NCBI RefSeq assembly: GCF_003026495.1 | Contig: NZ_PYMA01000003.1 | Coordinates: forward strand, 434,001-498,000 | From: Photobacterium sanctipauli | GTDB taxonomy: Bacteria; Pseudomonadota; Gammaproteobacteria; Enterobacterales; Vibrionaceae | DNA length: 64,000 nt | Reading direction: 5' to 3' | Shown: piece after piece, positions 45,006 to 53,843 of the stretch | Position numbering within the stretch: the first letter of the stretch is position 1 | Layout: each line of letters opens with the position of its first letter | Notes under the pieces: model-generated | Database searches by the model: none | The model's input: the letters and a program-made list of their open reading frames with translations, nothing else | Told to the model about the DNA's origin: nothing | Translations under genes and position numbers: made by a program

Positions 45006-46229
45006 ATGGAACAAAAGATATTAGTCGTTGAAGATAGCCGACCATTTCGACGTGTTATTGAAAGCGAGCTAAGAAAAGCGGGATATACCCCGGTTCTGAC
45101 CGACACCATTGCGGGTGCGGAAAAGATTTTAGACGAAGGCACTGATTTCCTCTGTGCGATTCTTGACTACTGTCTGCCTGATGGGCAGGACGGTGAGATC
45201 ATCGATCTTTGCTTATCTGTTGATGTAAAAGTCATTGTTTTGACGGCCTTGATGGACGAAATGACCCGTGAGCGCGTGCTGGCCAAAACGGTGATAGATT
45301 ACATCCCCAAAGATAGCCCATCTTGTATTTCAAGCATCATCCCTATCTTGAAGCGCCTAGAGAATAATGGCGAGCACAAGGCACTGGTCGTCGATGATTC
45401 GATTACCGCCCGTAAATACATCCGCAGTCTGCTTGAACGCCAGTACCTTACCGTTGTCGAAGCAAAAAACGGCGAACAGGCATTAGAGGTGTTCAAAAAA
45501 GAGCGCGACATCTCCTTGGTGATCACCGACTACTCCATGCCTGAGCGTGACGGTGTGAGCTTGGTGAAAGAACTCAGAAAATCCTATCGTCCTGGGCAAC
45601 TTGCTATTATCGGATTATCGGCCAGTGACGAGGCGGCCCTGACAGCAAAATTCCTAAAGGCGGGCGCCAATGACTTTTTGAAAAAACCATTCAACCAAGA
45701 AGAGTTCTATTGCCGTCTGCACAGCACGCTGAATATTCTTGATTCCGAGCGCAACCTGTATAAGTTGGCGAACGAAGATTACCTTACCCAATCTTGGAAC
45801 CGCCGCTACTTCTTTGATCATCAGCTAGTGAAGAGCCATAAGGGCCCGCGCTGCCTTGCTTTGCTTGATATTGATAACTTCAAGCAACTGAATGACACCT
45901 ACGGCCACCACATTGGTGATATGGTACTTATCGAGTTGGCCAATACCCTAAGAAACTACTTCCCCGACGCGCTCGTGGCCCGCTTTGGTGGCGAGGAGTT
46001 CTGTATTTTATACGGCAACTCATTCCAAATTTTCAGCCAACGCTTGGAAGTACTGCGCCGTGATATTGCCGACTCAGAATTTACGATCCTCAGCAACTTG
46101 ATCAAATATACGATCAGCCTTGGTGTCGTTAACCTTGATGCCGGCATCCATGAAATGCTTAAGCGCGCCGACGCATGCCTGTACCAAGCCAAAGCAAAAG
46201 GTCGCAACTGCATGGTGTCTGAAGGGTAA
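45006..46229 (+). CDS. Response regulator with two receiver domains and a GGDEF domain
   Basis: 407 residues. The first receiver (about 3-118) has ED, LDYCLPDG (phosphorylation Asp about 54), LTA and PKD. The second (about 124-240) has VDDS, TDYSMPERDG (Asp about 177), LSAS and KKPF. The GGDEF domain (about 250-405) has LLDIDNFKQLNDTYGHHIGD and RFGGEEFCILYG, so diguanylate cyclase activity is expected. The product-inhibition I-site (RxxD, a fixed distance before GGEEF) is absent: the stretch reads NYFPDALVA. No cognate kinase is adjacent. Two intact receivers allow integration of two phosphorelays. Confidence 0.92.
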   Translation: MEQKILVVEDSRPFRRVIESELRKAGYTPVLTDTIAGAEKILDEGTDFLCAILDYCLPDGQDGEIIDLCLSVDVKVIVLTALMDEMTRERVLAKTVIDYIPKDSPSCISSIIPILKRLENNGEHKALVVDDSITARKYIRSLLERQYLTVVEAKNGEQALEVFKKERDISLVITDYSMPERDGVSLVKELRKSYRPGQLAIIGLSASDEAALTAKFLKAGANDFLKKPFNQEEFYCRLHSTLNILDSERNLYKLANEDYLTQSWNRRYFFDHQLVKSHKGPRCLALLDIDNFKQLNDTYGHHIGDMVLIELANTLRNYFPDALVARFGGEEFCILYGNSFQIFSQRLEVLRRDIADSEFTILSNLIKYTISLGVVNLDAGIHEMLKRADACLYQAKAKGRNCMVSEG

Positions 46230-46250
46230 GTGCTTTAAAAGACAAGAACT

Positions 46251-46658
46251 TTAAAGTGCCACTGACATTTTGAAGTAAGGGACATCCCCTTTGTAAAACC
46301 GCTCCCCTTGCGGTGCCATGCCAAAACGATGGTAAAAGCCCTGCGCCGACTCACGGGCGTCACACCAAAACGTCGTGACGCCGTTGGCAACCAGCTGCTC
46401 GATCACTGCCTTGATTAACGCAGTACCCATCCCCTGCCCTTGGTACTCAGGTAAGGTGGCAAACTTCCTTAGCCTTGCCGTTTGCCCATCAATGAATACC
46501 GACGCGACACAAACCAATTGATTCTCTTGGTATACCCCGTAATGCAGGCCATTGGCATCATCGGGCACTCGGCAAAAATCGATGCTCTTTTTCGGCCACA
46601 ATACGTGGTGGCGAATAGGTAATGTCAGTTCCGCATCGATACGTTCAATCTTCAACAC
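46251..46658 (-). CDS. GNAT-family N-acetyltransferase
   Basis: 135 residues from a GTG at 46658 with AGAAGGA ahead; an upstream TTG at 46706 is less likely. The acetyl-CoA loop is clear in LRKFATLPEYQGQGMGTALIKAV (Q-x-x-G-x-G pattern), with FWCDARESAQGFYHRFGM as the later GNAT motif. It resembles E. coli ElaA or YjcF-type small GNATs. The acceptor is unknown. It converges on the GGDEF gene with only 21 bp between the stops and no clear terminator. Confidence 0.85.
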   Translation of the reverse strand: MLKIERIDAELTLPIRHHVLWPKKSIDFCRVPDDANGLHYGVYQENQLVCVASVFIDGQTARLRKFATLPEYQGQGMGTALIKAVIEQLVANGVTTFWCDARESAQGFYHRFGMAPQGERFYKGDVPYFKMSVAL

Positions 46659-46884
46659 TAGATTCCTTCTGTTTAGTCGCGAGGGGAAGAAAGCAGAATT
46701 AGGCAAGAATAATCAACAATTAGCCCTTAACCAATACGGGGCATAAATGTACAATTACGCATCAATGCGTATCGCAACACAATAATCCTAATCTGGATAA
46801 GCTCTTCTTTTCCGTGCCGCAGGCCTATGCCTTTGGTGCAGGCTATTTTGCCAAAAAAACACGCAATACTGGAACCTTCATTTT

Positions 46885-48729
46885 ATGTTCAAACGTTTTG
46901 AAAAGCTGTCTTCAGCATTTCCACCTAATGAACCGGAACAACCGCCAAAAGGGCTGTTTGCTTTCTGTCGCTATTACACCCGTGGCTTCGAGTTGCCATT
47001 GATTGCAATGTCCATTTTGAGTGCCTTGATCGCCATTGTCGAAGTATCGCTGTTCGGCTTCATGGGTAAGTTGGTCGACTGGCTGGCTGAGCACAACCCT
47101 GACACTTTCTGGGCTGAAGAAGGTGGCAACCTAATGATGATGGGCTTGCTGGTTGTCATCGTTGTGCCGGTGCTGATCACCTTACACTCGCTGATCGTCC
47201 ACCAGACACTGCTTGGCAACTACCCGATGTCTATTCGCTGGATGGCGCACCGCTACCTGCTACGCCAGAGTGTTTCGTTTTACCAAGACGAATTTGCCGG
47301 TCGTATCGCCACCAAGGTGATGCAAACCGCGCTATCGGTGCGCGAGACCGTCATGAAACTGCTGGATGTACTGGTATATATCACTGTTTACTTTACGTCG
47401 ATGGTGGTGATGATTGGCCAATCTGATGCACGACTCATGCTGCCTATGCTGCTGTGGTTGGCCGGCTATATCGGTATCCAACTTTACTATGTGCCTAAGC
47501 TGAAGCATGTCGCCACCGAGCAAGCCGATGCCCGCTCGATGATGACCGGCCGCATCGTCGATAGCTATACCAATATCTCTACCGTGAAACTGTTCTCGCA
47601 CACCAACCGTGAAACCGAGTATGCCGAGCAGGGCATGAGCGGCTTTATGGATACCGTGTACCGCCAAATGCGCTTGGTGACCGGGTTCAATATCTCGGTT
47701 GAAGCTATCAACTACCTATTGGTCTTCGCCATTGCGGGCTTGTCTATCTGGCTTTGGTCGGCGTCAGCCATCACTGTGGGTGCCATCGCCATTGCTGTCA
47801 GCCTTGCCCTGCGTATCAACGGGATGTCGAAGTGGATCATGTGGGAAGTGGGCGGCCTGTTTGAAAATATCGGTACAGTGGTTGATGGTATGAAGACCCT
47901 TTCCCAGCCAGTGGCAATCAAGGATGCGCCAAATGCCCCAACATTGGACGTTGCCAAGGGTGGCATCGAGTTCGATAACGTCAGCTTCCACTATGGTGAA
48001 GGCAAGGGCGTGATAGAAAAGCTCAACCTCAACATCAAACCGGGTGAAAAAGTCGGCTTGGTGGGTCGCTCAGGTGCGGGTAAATCAACGCTGGTTAACC
48101 TGCTGATGCGATTCCATGATGTGGAAGCAGGCGCCATCAAGATTGACGGTCAAACCATTTCCCAGGTGAAGCAAGACTCACTTCGTGGCCAAATTGGCAT
48201 GGTGACCCAAGATACTTCGCTACTGCACCGCTCAATTCGCGAGAACATCCTTTACGGCCGGCCTGATGCATCCGAGCAGGATCTGCTAAGGGCGACCAAG
48301 CAGGCACATGCCCACGAGTTTATTCAAACCTTGAGCGATCCGCACGGCAATGTCGGCTATGACGCCCAAGTGGGCGAGCGTGGTGTGAAACTGTCTGGCG
48401 GCCAACGCCAGCGTATCGCAATTTCACGTGTGCTACTAAAAGATGCCCCTATCCTGATTTTGGACGAAGCAACCTCTGCTTTGGACTCGGAGGTAGAAGC
48501 GGCAATCCAAGAAAGCCTATACCAGCTAATGGAAGGGAAAACGGTTATTGCCATTGCCCACCGCCTTTCTACCATTGCCGCTATGGATCGTCTGATTGTG
48601 CTTGATGAAGGCAAGATCGTCGAGCAAGGCTCGCATCAGCAATTGCTGGAACAAAACGGTATCTATGCCCAGCTATGGGACCACCAAACTGGCGGCTTCA
48701 TTGCCAGTGAGGTAGAAGAAGAGGTGTAA
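46885..48729 (+). CDS. ABC exporter half-transporter (MsbA-like)
   Basis: 614 residues, a permease-ATPase fusion. Six membrane helices span about 40-320, and the ATPase domain about 355-600: Walker A GRSGAGKST, Q-loop VTQDTSLLH, signature LSGGQRQRIAIS, Walker B ILILDEATSALDSE and H-loop AHRLST. It acts as a homodimer or heterodimer. Related Vibrio proteins export drugs or lipids; the substrate is unknown. The cytoplasmic N-terminus has a Pro-rich segment (PPNEPEQPPKG). The ATG lacks a good ribosome site. A terminator follows. Confidence 0.9.
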   Translation: MFKRFEKLSSAFPPNEPEQPPKGLFAFCRYYTRGFELPLIAMSILSALIAIVEVSLFGFMGKLVDWLAEHNPDTFWAEEGGNLMMMGLLVVIVVPVLITLHSLIVHQTLLGNYPMSIRWMAHRYLLRQSVSFYQDEFAGRIATKVMQTALSVRETVMKLLDVLVYITVYFTSMVVMIGQSDARLMLPMLLWLAGYIGIQLYYVPKLKHVATEQADARSMMTGRIVDSYTNISTVKLFSHTNRETEYAEQGMSGFMDTVYRQMRLVTGFNISVEAINYLLVFAIAGLSIWLWSASAITVGAIAIAVSLALRINGMSKWIMWEVGGLFENIGTVVDGMKTLSQPVAIKDAPNAPTLDVAKGGIEFDNVSFHYGEGKGVIEKLNLNIKPGEKVGLVGRSGAGKSTLVNLLMRFHDVEAGAIKIDGQTISQVKQDSLRGQIGMVTQDTSLLHRSIRENILYGRPDASEQDLLRATKQAHAHEFIQTLSDPHGNVGYDAQVGERGVKLSGGQRQRIAISRVLLKDAPILILDEATSALDSEVEAAIQESLYQLMEGKTVIAIAHRLSTIAAMDRLIVLDEGKIVEQGSHQQLLEQNGIYAQLWDHQTGGFIASEVEEEV

Positions 48730-48761
48730 TTCAAGTTCCTTATAACTAGCCGTTCACCCTT

Positions 48762-48790
48762 AAGGCCCGCTGGAGCGGGTCTTATTTTTT
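48762..48790 (+). terminator. Terminator after the ABC exporter gene
   Basis: A stem of about 10 bp (AAGGCCCGCT/AGCGGGTCTT, one wobble) with GG loop and a T-rich tail ATTTTTT. Confidence 0.85.
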
Positions 48791-49160
48791 ATGACTCCTT
48801 ACTCCCACCATCTTCATTACACAGCCTTATTCCCAAGTAACCGCAAATAAAAGCACATCATCGCAAAGTTTATTGAACAAACATCACAGAAACCATTTGT
48901 TACAATATGGCCAATATTCCATACATTAAGCCAAACTTTACCGGCAACAAAAACATTCACCAAACAAATGCATAAATTAAGTTATTACGCCTAAATTTAT
49001 CACTATCAACAAAGTAAAAAACAACTCGCATTTATAAATGTCGCAAAATGACCATACACTTCAAACACTTACACCTGTAAACTCCTGCATGTAATAAGGT
49101 TATTTCTCAATACATAAGTACCCTTAGAGGTATTTCAAAAACATAAATTAAGGATAATTT
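48791..49160. other. AT-rich promoter region of the large lipoprotein gene
   Basis: About 370 bp, very AT-rich, without a credible ORF. AAGGATAA gives the ribosome site for the lipoprotein just before 49161. Confidence 0.5.
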
Positions 49161-50870
49161 GTGAAAAAAATAAATTTTCTAGCAGCATCAGTTGCACTTG
49201 TGCTTTCCGGATGTAACTCAAGCAGTACGCCTTCACCTGAAGTTGGTGACCCTACCATTACCAGTACCTTTATTGACTCACCAGTCGAAGGTATGGTGTA
49301 CACCACATCGAGTGGCGAAGAAGGCGTAACGGATAGTGCGGGTGAATACACAGCTAAAGCCAGTGATACCATTACCTTCTATTTAGGTGGTAAAGAAGGT
49401 CTGAAGGTAGGTGCCGCATCAAACCGTGATGTACTAACACCTTTCGAAGCTGCTGGTAAATACAACCGTGCAGTAAACCTTGCCGTGATTCTACAGTCGC
49501 TAAACAACGAATTTGGCAGCGGTTCAAGCGAAACATTGTTTGTGCCAGAGAAGCTTCGTGATATTCAAGACCCGCAAGTTGCCGAAGCACTGGCAAACCT
49601 GAGTCTAGACAGCGACTACGAAACAGTTAAAGCTTTCCTGACTAGCGATGCAATTGGCGTCAGTGCCGACAATGTTGTCGAGGTCGATGAAGCACTTGAG
49701 CACATGGATGGTGCTTTTGGCGATATGGCGCGTGGTGGTAATAATGCTAACCCGTTTACCCAAAGCGGAAAGTTTGTCCGCTCCATCGATGTTACCCAGT
49801 ACGAACTGTCTAATGACCCAATCACGTTTGTCCATGCCGACAAAATGCTGGATAACGACCTATTTGAAAAAACGCGCGGCATGAAGTTAATGAACTTCGA
49901 AACCACTAGCACCGGTGCAATCATGCTAGCAGGCTCTAACGACACAACCTTCACAGCTGGAGCCGCAGAAGATTACTTAACCTGTATCGCTGATTATGAA
50001 GGTGAATTCACACACGGTAACCCAAATTTATGCGATGGTAATCCAATCACACCAGGTACATATAGCCTAGCTAATTACCAGAACTTCGACTACAACATCC
50101 TTAACCCGTACAAAGCATCGACCGAAGATGAAGAGCTCGTTTGGGATGAGGCGCAAGAAATGAACATAGTGCCGTTTGTTGCGAAAACCGTTACAGAGCT
50201 CAACCATTACACGGCTAATGTTCTATGGGATGATGGCGAAGAAGAAAACGGTAGTTATGTAGAAGCTTGGCAGCTTAACACCACTTCTGGCTCTTACGAC
50301 CCGGTTACTGGTGTGTATACCGAAATCGTCGAGAAGACTGAGCTTAATGGCGAAGATTGTGATCAAGCTAGTAACAGCTGTACCGACGGTCGTAAAACCC
50401 AACGTGTCGCCTTCTACTACGAAGTCGGCAGCGAAGACGCTGAGCGTTACGTTGACTTCAAGGGTACTTGGCATGAAAACCAGATTTGTACCGATGGTCA
50501 GCCAGCAACCATGCAGTATGTCTTCGATGATAAAGGCTTAACCACAACGGGAACCGAGTGTATAAATGGTACACCGACAGACATCGGCTCAGAATTCAAT
50601 ACCTATGCTGATCTCGCCAACATCGATTACTGGTGGTTCAACCAAGCAGGCCGTGAATCGAAAGCAACCCTCACCGAGCTAAACACGGTTGTTCGCTTCT
50701 GCGACGAAGATAACTACCAACCAGGTAATTCATGTGATGATGACCAATTCTTCGTCAAGTTTGAGTACCAACCAGCTGGTGCAGATTGGGATGAAGGCCT
50801 GTTAATTCGCACCAAGATGGATACTTCGGGTAACCAAGCCAGCAGCAGCATCATGCAAAAAGTGCAGTAA
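49161..50870 (+). CDS. Large surface or envelope lipoprotein
   Basis: 569 residues; lipobox LSGC (Cys about 18) followed by a Ser/Pro-rich linker. An N-terminal segment of the type DSPVEGMVYTTSSGEEGVTD, found in many Vibrio and Shewanella lipoproteins and resembling a carboxypeptidase-regulatory-like beta-sandwich, is at about 38-75. The remainder has six to eight Cys in pairs (LTCIADYE...NLCDG, EDCDQASNSCTDG, RFCDEDNYQPGNSCDDD) that probably make disulfides. It is acidic, Asn/Asp/Thr-rich and lacks a catalytic motif that I recognise. Monocistronic with a strong terminator. Confidence 0.8.
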   Translation: MKKINFLAASVALVLSGCNSSSTPSPEVGDPTITSTFIDSPVEGMVYTTSSGEEGVTDSAGEYTAKASDTITFYLGGKEGLKVGAASNRDVLTPFEAAGKYNRAVNLAVILQSLNNEFGSGSSETLFVPEKLRDIQDPQVAEALANLSLDSDYETVKAFLTSDAIGVSADNVVEVDEALEHMDGAFGDMARGGNNANPFTQSGKFVRSIDVTQYELSNDPITFVHADKMLDNDLFEKTRGMKLMNFETTSTGAIMLAGSNDTTFTAGAAEDYLTCIADYEGEFTHGNPNLCDGNPITPGTYSLANYQNFDYNILNPYKASTEDEELVWDEAQEMNIVPFVAKTVTELNHYTANVLWDDGEEENGSYVEAWQLNTTSGSYDPVTGVYTEIVEKTELNGEDCDQASNSCTDGRKTQRVAFYYEVGSEDAERYVDFKGTWHENQICTDGQPATMQYVFDDKGLTTTGTECINGTPTDIGSEFNTYADLANIDYWWFNQAGRESKATLTELNTVVRFCDEDNYQPGNSCDDDQFFVKFEYQPAGADWDEGLLIRTKMDTSGNQASSSIMQKVQ

Positions 50871-50889
50871 CTATATTTATCTCTCAGCA

Positions 50890-50919
50890 TAAAGCGCCCA
50901 TGCGGGCGCTTTTTTTTAC
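50890..50919 (+). terminator. Terminator after the large lipoprotein gene
   Basis: AAAGCGCCC with GGGCGCTTT and a 4-base loop, then a run of T. Confidence 0.92.
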
Positions 50920-51277
50920 AAAAAAACAATTACTACAACAACAGGATTGTAAGCACACACTTTCAGCCATCACCCTATGTTTAAAGCCGCCTTTACAGGT
51001 AAACAAACACAGCCAAGCCGCTCGCCAGCCAAATAAAATTATTGCTAGCGCATTTGCTCTAGCATTTGTCACTGTTATTGCTTGTTTATGATTTTGATCA
51101 ACAAACCAGTAACAATAACCCGTTTTAGGTGGTCACCTCAGAATAACAATGCTAAAAAATTGACTGTTTTTTATAGCCCCGCCACCGAAGCCAAATTCAT
51201 GGCAGGCGTAAATAGGCGCTAAAACAAACGAAAAGAGCACTGACATGATGTCGGTGAATTGAAAAGGAGTATTTGAA
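50920..51277. other. Non-coding gap upstream of the zinc-ribbon gene
   Basis: About 360 bp. The frames that cross it have no ribosome site or family look. It should hold the promoter of the zinc-ribbon gene. Confidence 0.45.
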
Positions 51278-51478
51278 ATGCTTTGCCCTGATTGCAAACA
51301 GCCAATGGTTAAAACCAATACCAACGACAACCATTGTGTCGATATCAACTGTCCGCCAGAGCGCACCCACTGCCCGAAATGCGCTTCCGACAACACGCAA
51401 ATTATCAGCAAAAGCATCAGCGACGCGACTGTCGCCTGTGGTGATTGCAGCGAAGAATGGATCATCTCGCGCAGCTAA
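51278..51478 (+). CDS. Small zinc-ribbon protein
   Basis: 66 residues with AAAGGAG about 8 bases ahead. Three CxxC pairs are present: CPDC near residue 3, CPKC near 32 and CGDC near 54, plus single Cys at about 20 and 25. This gives up to two zinc sites. The pattern resembles small zinc-ribbon proteins that bind nucleic acid or ribosome-associated partners, but no function can be named. Confidence 0.75.
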   Translation: MLCPDCKQPMVKTNTNDNHCVDINCPPERTHCPKCASDNTQIISKSISDATVACGDCSEEWIISRS

Positions 51479-51576
51479 GCTAGCAGCAACGCTTTAACTT
51501 TAAAGCAATGAAGCCAGCACAATGGTGCTGGCTACTTCTTCGAACGTCTTACCAAGCTATTTTATTCCCCCGTCCA

Positions 51577-52488
51577 TTAAGCCGACGGCTTTGACTCGAC
51601 GACTTGGCTTAGCCCCTGCCAGAACTGGTGTACCGACGTACGGCTCGCTTCTTTCGCGCGATAACAAACGATATCTAGCGTAATCAAAAGTTCCGGCATC
51701 TCGGGAAACGCCCTGACCAACTGCCCTTGCGCCAACTCCGATTCAATCGCGTGGCGCGGTGCCCAAGCCACCCCGTAGCCATTGACCGCCATTTTGATCA
51801 GAGACTCGGTTAATGTGGTTTCAAATACCTGATTAAGCGGGCACTGGTTCTTCTCGATCAAGGGAGCAACGACGTTATGCAAAAAGGTATGTTCAGAATA
51901 GGCCAAATAGGGGTAAGCCTGATCTGCCGCGTGTTGCTCAAGCAATGCCGGACAAACCACAGGAATGATCTCTTCCTGGCAAACCAATAACTTTTCCACC
52001 TTATCTTCAATCAAGAACGATGGCCGCATTCCCTGAGTATTGTATGCAAACAGGATATCGCTAGAGCCATCCAGCAATGCCTGAAAGTGGTTATCAATTC
52101 CCTGTACTGACGGGTTAATAGCCAAGTTAAGGTCATGAAAATGCTCGCTACCTTGCCTAAACAAAGCGGGCAATAAATTGACGGCGAACGAGTGCAGGCT
52201 AACGATACGAACCGTGTGGTCGGTTTTGAGCGATACCTGAGCAAAGTCCTCTTTGGTGACCTTGATCTGCTCAAGCAAGTTTTCGACATAGGGAACGAAC
52301 TTTTCGCCTGTCTCTGTCAAGGTTATGGGGTAGGACGTACGATCGAACAAGGGCGTACCAACCCACAACTCCAACGCCTGTATCCGGCGACTAAACGCTG
52401 ACTGGGTCACATGCCTAGCCTTGGCCGCTGCACCAAAGTTACCTAACTCCCTGAGGCTCATGAAGTCATCTAACCATTTGAAATCCAT
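51577..52488 (-). CDS. LysR-family regulator, YjiE/HypT-like
   Basis: 303 residues. The winged helix at about 3-60 reads FKWLDDFMSLRELGNFGAAAKARHVTQSAFSRRIQALE, and the effector domain fills the rest (IVSLHSFAVNLLP, AVNGYGVAWAPRHAI). E. coli YjiE (HypT/QseD) has the same unusual start and also lies divergent from iadA, so this is likely the ortholog. HypT responds to hypochlorite by Met oxidation; whether this one does is unknown. It is 207 bp from iadA and probably regulates it or shares its promoter region. Confidence 0.88.
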   Translation of the reverse strand: MDFKWLDDFMSLRELGNFGAAAKARHVTQSAFSRRIQALELWVGTPLFDRTSYPITLTETGEKFVPYVENLLEQIKVTKEDFAQVSLKTDHTVRIVSLHSFAVNLLPALFRQGSEHFHDLNLAINPSVQGIDNHFQALLDGSSDILFAYNTQGMRPSFLIEDKVEKLLVCQEEIIPVVCPALLEQHAADQAYPYLAYSEHTFLHNVVAPLIEKNQCPLNQVFETTLTESLIKMAVNGYGVAWAPRHAIESELAQGQLVRAFPEMPELLITLDIVCYRAKEASRTSVHQFWQGLSQVVESKPSA

Positions 52489-52695
52489 AAATTCTTCCTG
52501 CCATACGCCAAGCTATGATCTAAATGAATAGTTTCATTCGAAAACAGCAATAGAAATAAAAATACTCTTATAAAAATTAAGGTTACTCTGATTTTAGTGG
52601 CAGCCAGACTGGTGACAACAGGACCATCTGCCAAAGCGAATAGTTTGACTGAGCATCAAACATCGACCTTAAAACCAATAATGAAAGAGCACCCT

Positions 52696-53832
52696 ATGTT
52701 TACCCTACTTAAAAACGCTGAGCTTTATTCCCCGTTACCTATTGGCAGGACGGATATTCTAATTTCTCACGGCAAGGTACTGGCAATCAGTCCTTCAATG
52801 CAAGTTAATGCGCTTAAAGATGTGAGTGTCATCGACTGTAGCGGCAAAATTGTTACGCCCGGGCTCATCGACCAGCACCTTCACCTTACGGGTGGCGGCG
52901 GCGAAGCCGGCTTTGCCAGCCGCACACCGCAAGTCACCTTGAGCAAGCTGATAAAGGCGGGCACCACCACCGCGGTTGGGGTACTCGGAACCGATGGCAT
53001 TTCCCGCTCCCCTCGTGACTTGTATGCCAAGGCAGCGGCATTGCGCGAAGAAGGAATTAGCGCCTACATGCACACCGGATCGTATGAAGTGCCAACCAAA
53101 ACCATCACGGGCTCCATCCGCGATGACCTCACTTTCATCCCGGCTATCCTTGGTGTCAAAATTGCCCTTGCCGATCATCGCTGCTCCTTCCCAACCACCG
53201 AAGAGCTTAGCCGTATCGTCTCGGATATTCGTATCGCAGGCATGCTATCAGGCAAGAAAGGGTTGCTACATATCCACATGGGTGGACTGGACAATCCGTT
53301 TGCCCAAGTGAACGAGTTGCTTGCCATGGGGCTACCTATTCACCACTTCTCGCCAACCCACGTTGCCCGCACCGAACACCTATTTAACCAAGCGATCGAG
53401 TTTGCCCGTAAAGGGGGCTATATCGATGTCACTTCCGGTGGTAGCCGCTTTACCCCGCCAGAGCAAGCCATTAAGTACGCGATGGAGTGCGGCGTCGAAG
53501 CACACCATATCACCATCAGTTCTGACGGTAACGGCAGCTTACCGAAGTTTGATGAAAGCGGTGCGCTTGTCGGCATGGCCGCTGCCGATGTCGATAGTAA
53601 CTTACTGATACTGCCTAAGCTCATTGACGCGGGCATTGCCCCTGAACTGGCCATCGCCATGGCAACAGCCAATGTTGCCGACTCGCTAGGCATCAAGAAG
53701 GGCCGAATCGAAACCGGCAGCGATGCCGACCTATGTATTTTCAATGATGACTTCAGCCTCGACAGCGTGATAGCCCAGGGCAAAACCATGATGCTGCACG
53801 GCGAAATGCAGGTAACAGGAAACTTTGAGTAA
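52696..53832 (+). CDS. iadA: Isoaspartyl (beta-aspartyl) dipeptidase
   Basis: 378 residues, amidohydrolase superfamily. It hydrolyses beta-aspartyl dipeptides left by breakdown of damaged proteins. Matches to E. coli IadA: PGLIDQHLHLTGGGGEAGFASRTP (HxH metal site), TTAVGVLGTDGISR, MHTGSYEVPTKTITGSIRDD, ADHRC (carries a metal-site region), HIHMGG, SPTHVAR and ISSDGNGSLPKFDESG (active-site Asp). Length is close to the usual 390. The ATG at 52696 has AAAGAG ahead; an ATG at 52681 is an alternative. A dcuC-like gene follows after 11 bp, so imported or released dicarboxylate and dipeptide use may be linked. Confidence 0.93.
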   Translation: MFTLLKNAELYSPLPIGRTDILISHGKVLAISPSMQVNALKDVSVIDCSGKIVTPGLIDQHLHLTGGGGEAGFASRTPQVTLSKLIKAGTTTAVGVLGTDGISRSPRDLYAKAAALREEGISAYMHTGSYEVPTKTITGSIRDDLTFIPAILGVKIALADHRCSFPTTEELSRIVSDIRIAGMLSGKKGLLHIHMGGLDNPFAQVNELLAMGLPIHHFSPTHVARTEHLFNQAIEFARKGGYIDVTSGGSRFTPPEQAIKYAMECGVEAHHITISSDGNGSLPKFDESGALVGMAAADVDSNLLILPKLIDAGIAPELAIAMATANVADSLGIKKGRIETGSDADLCIFNDDFSLDSVIAQGKTMMLHGEMQVTGNFE

Positions 53833-53843
53833 GGAATACCAAA

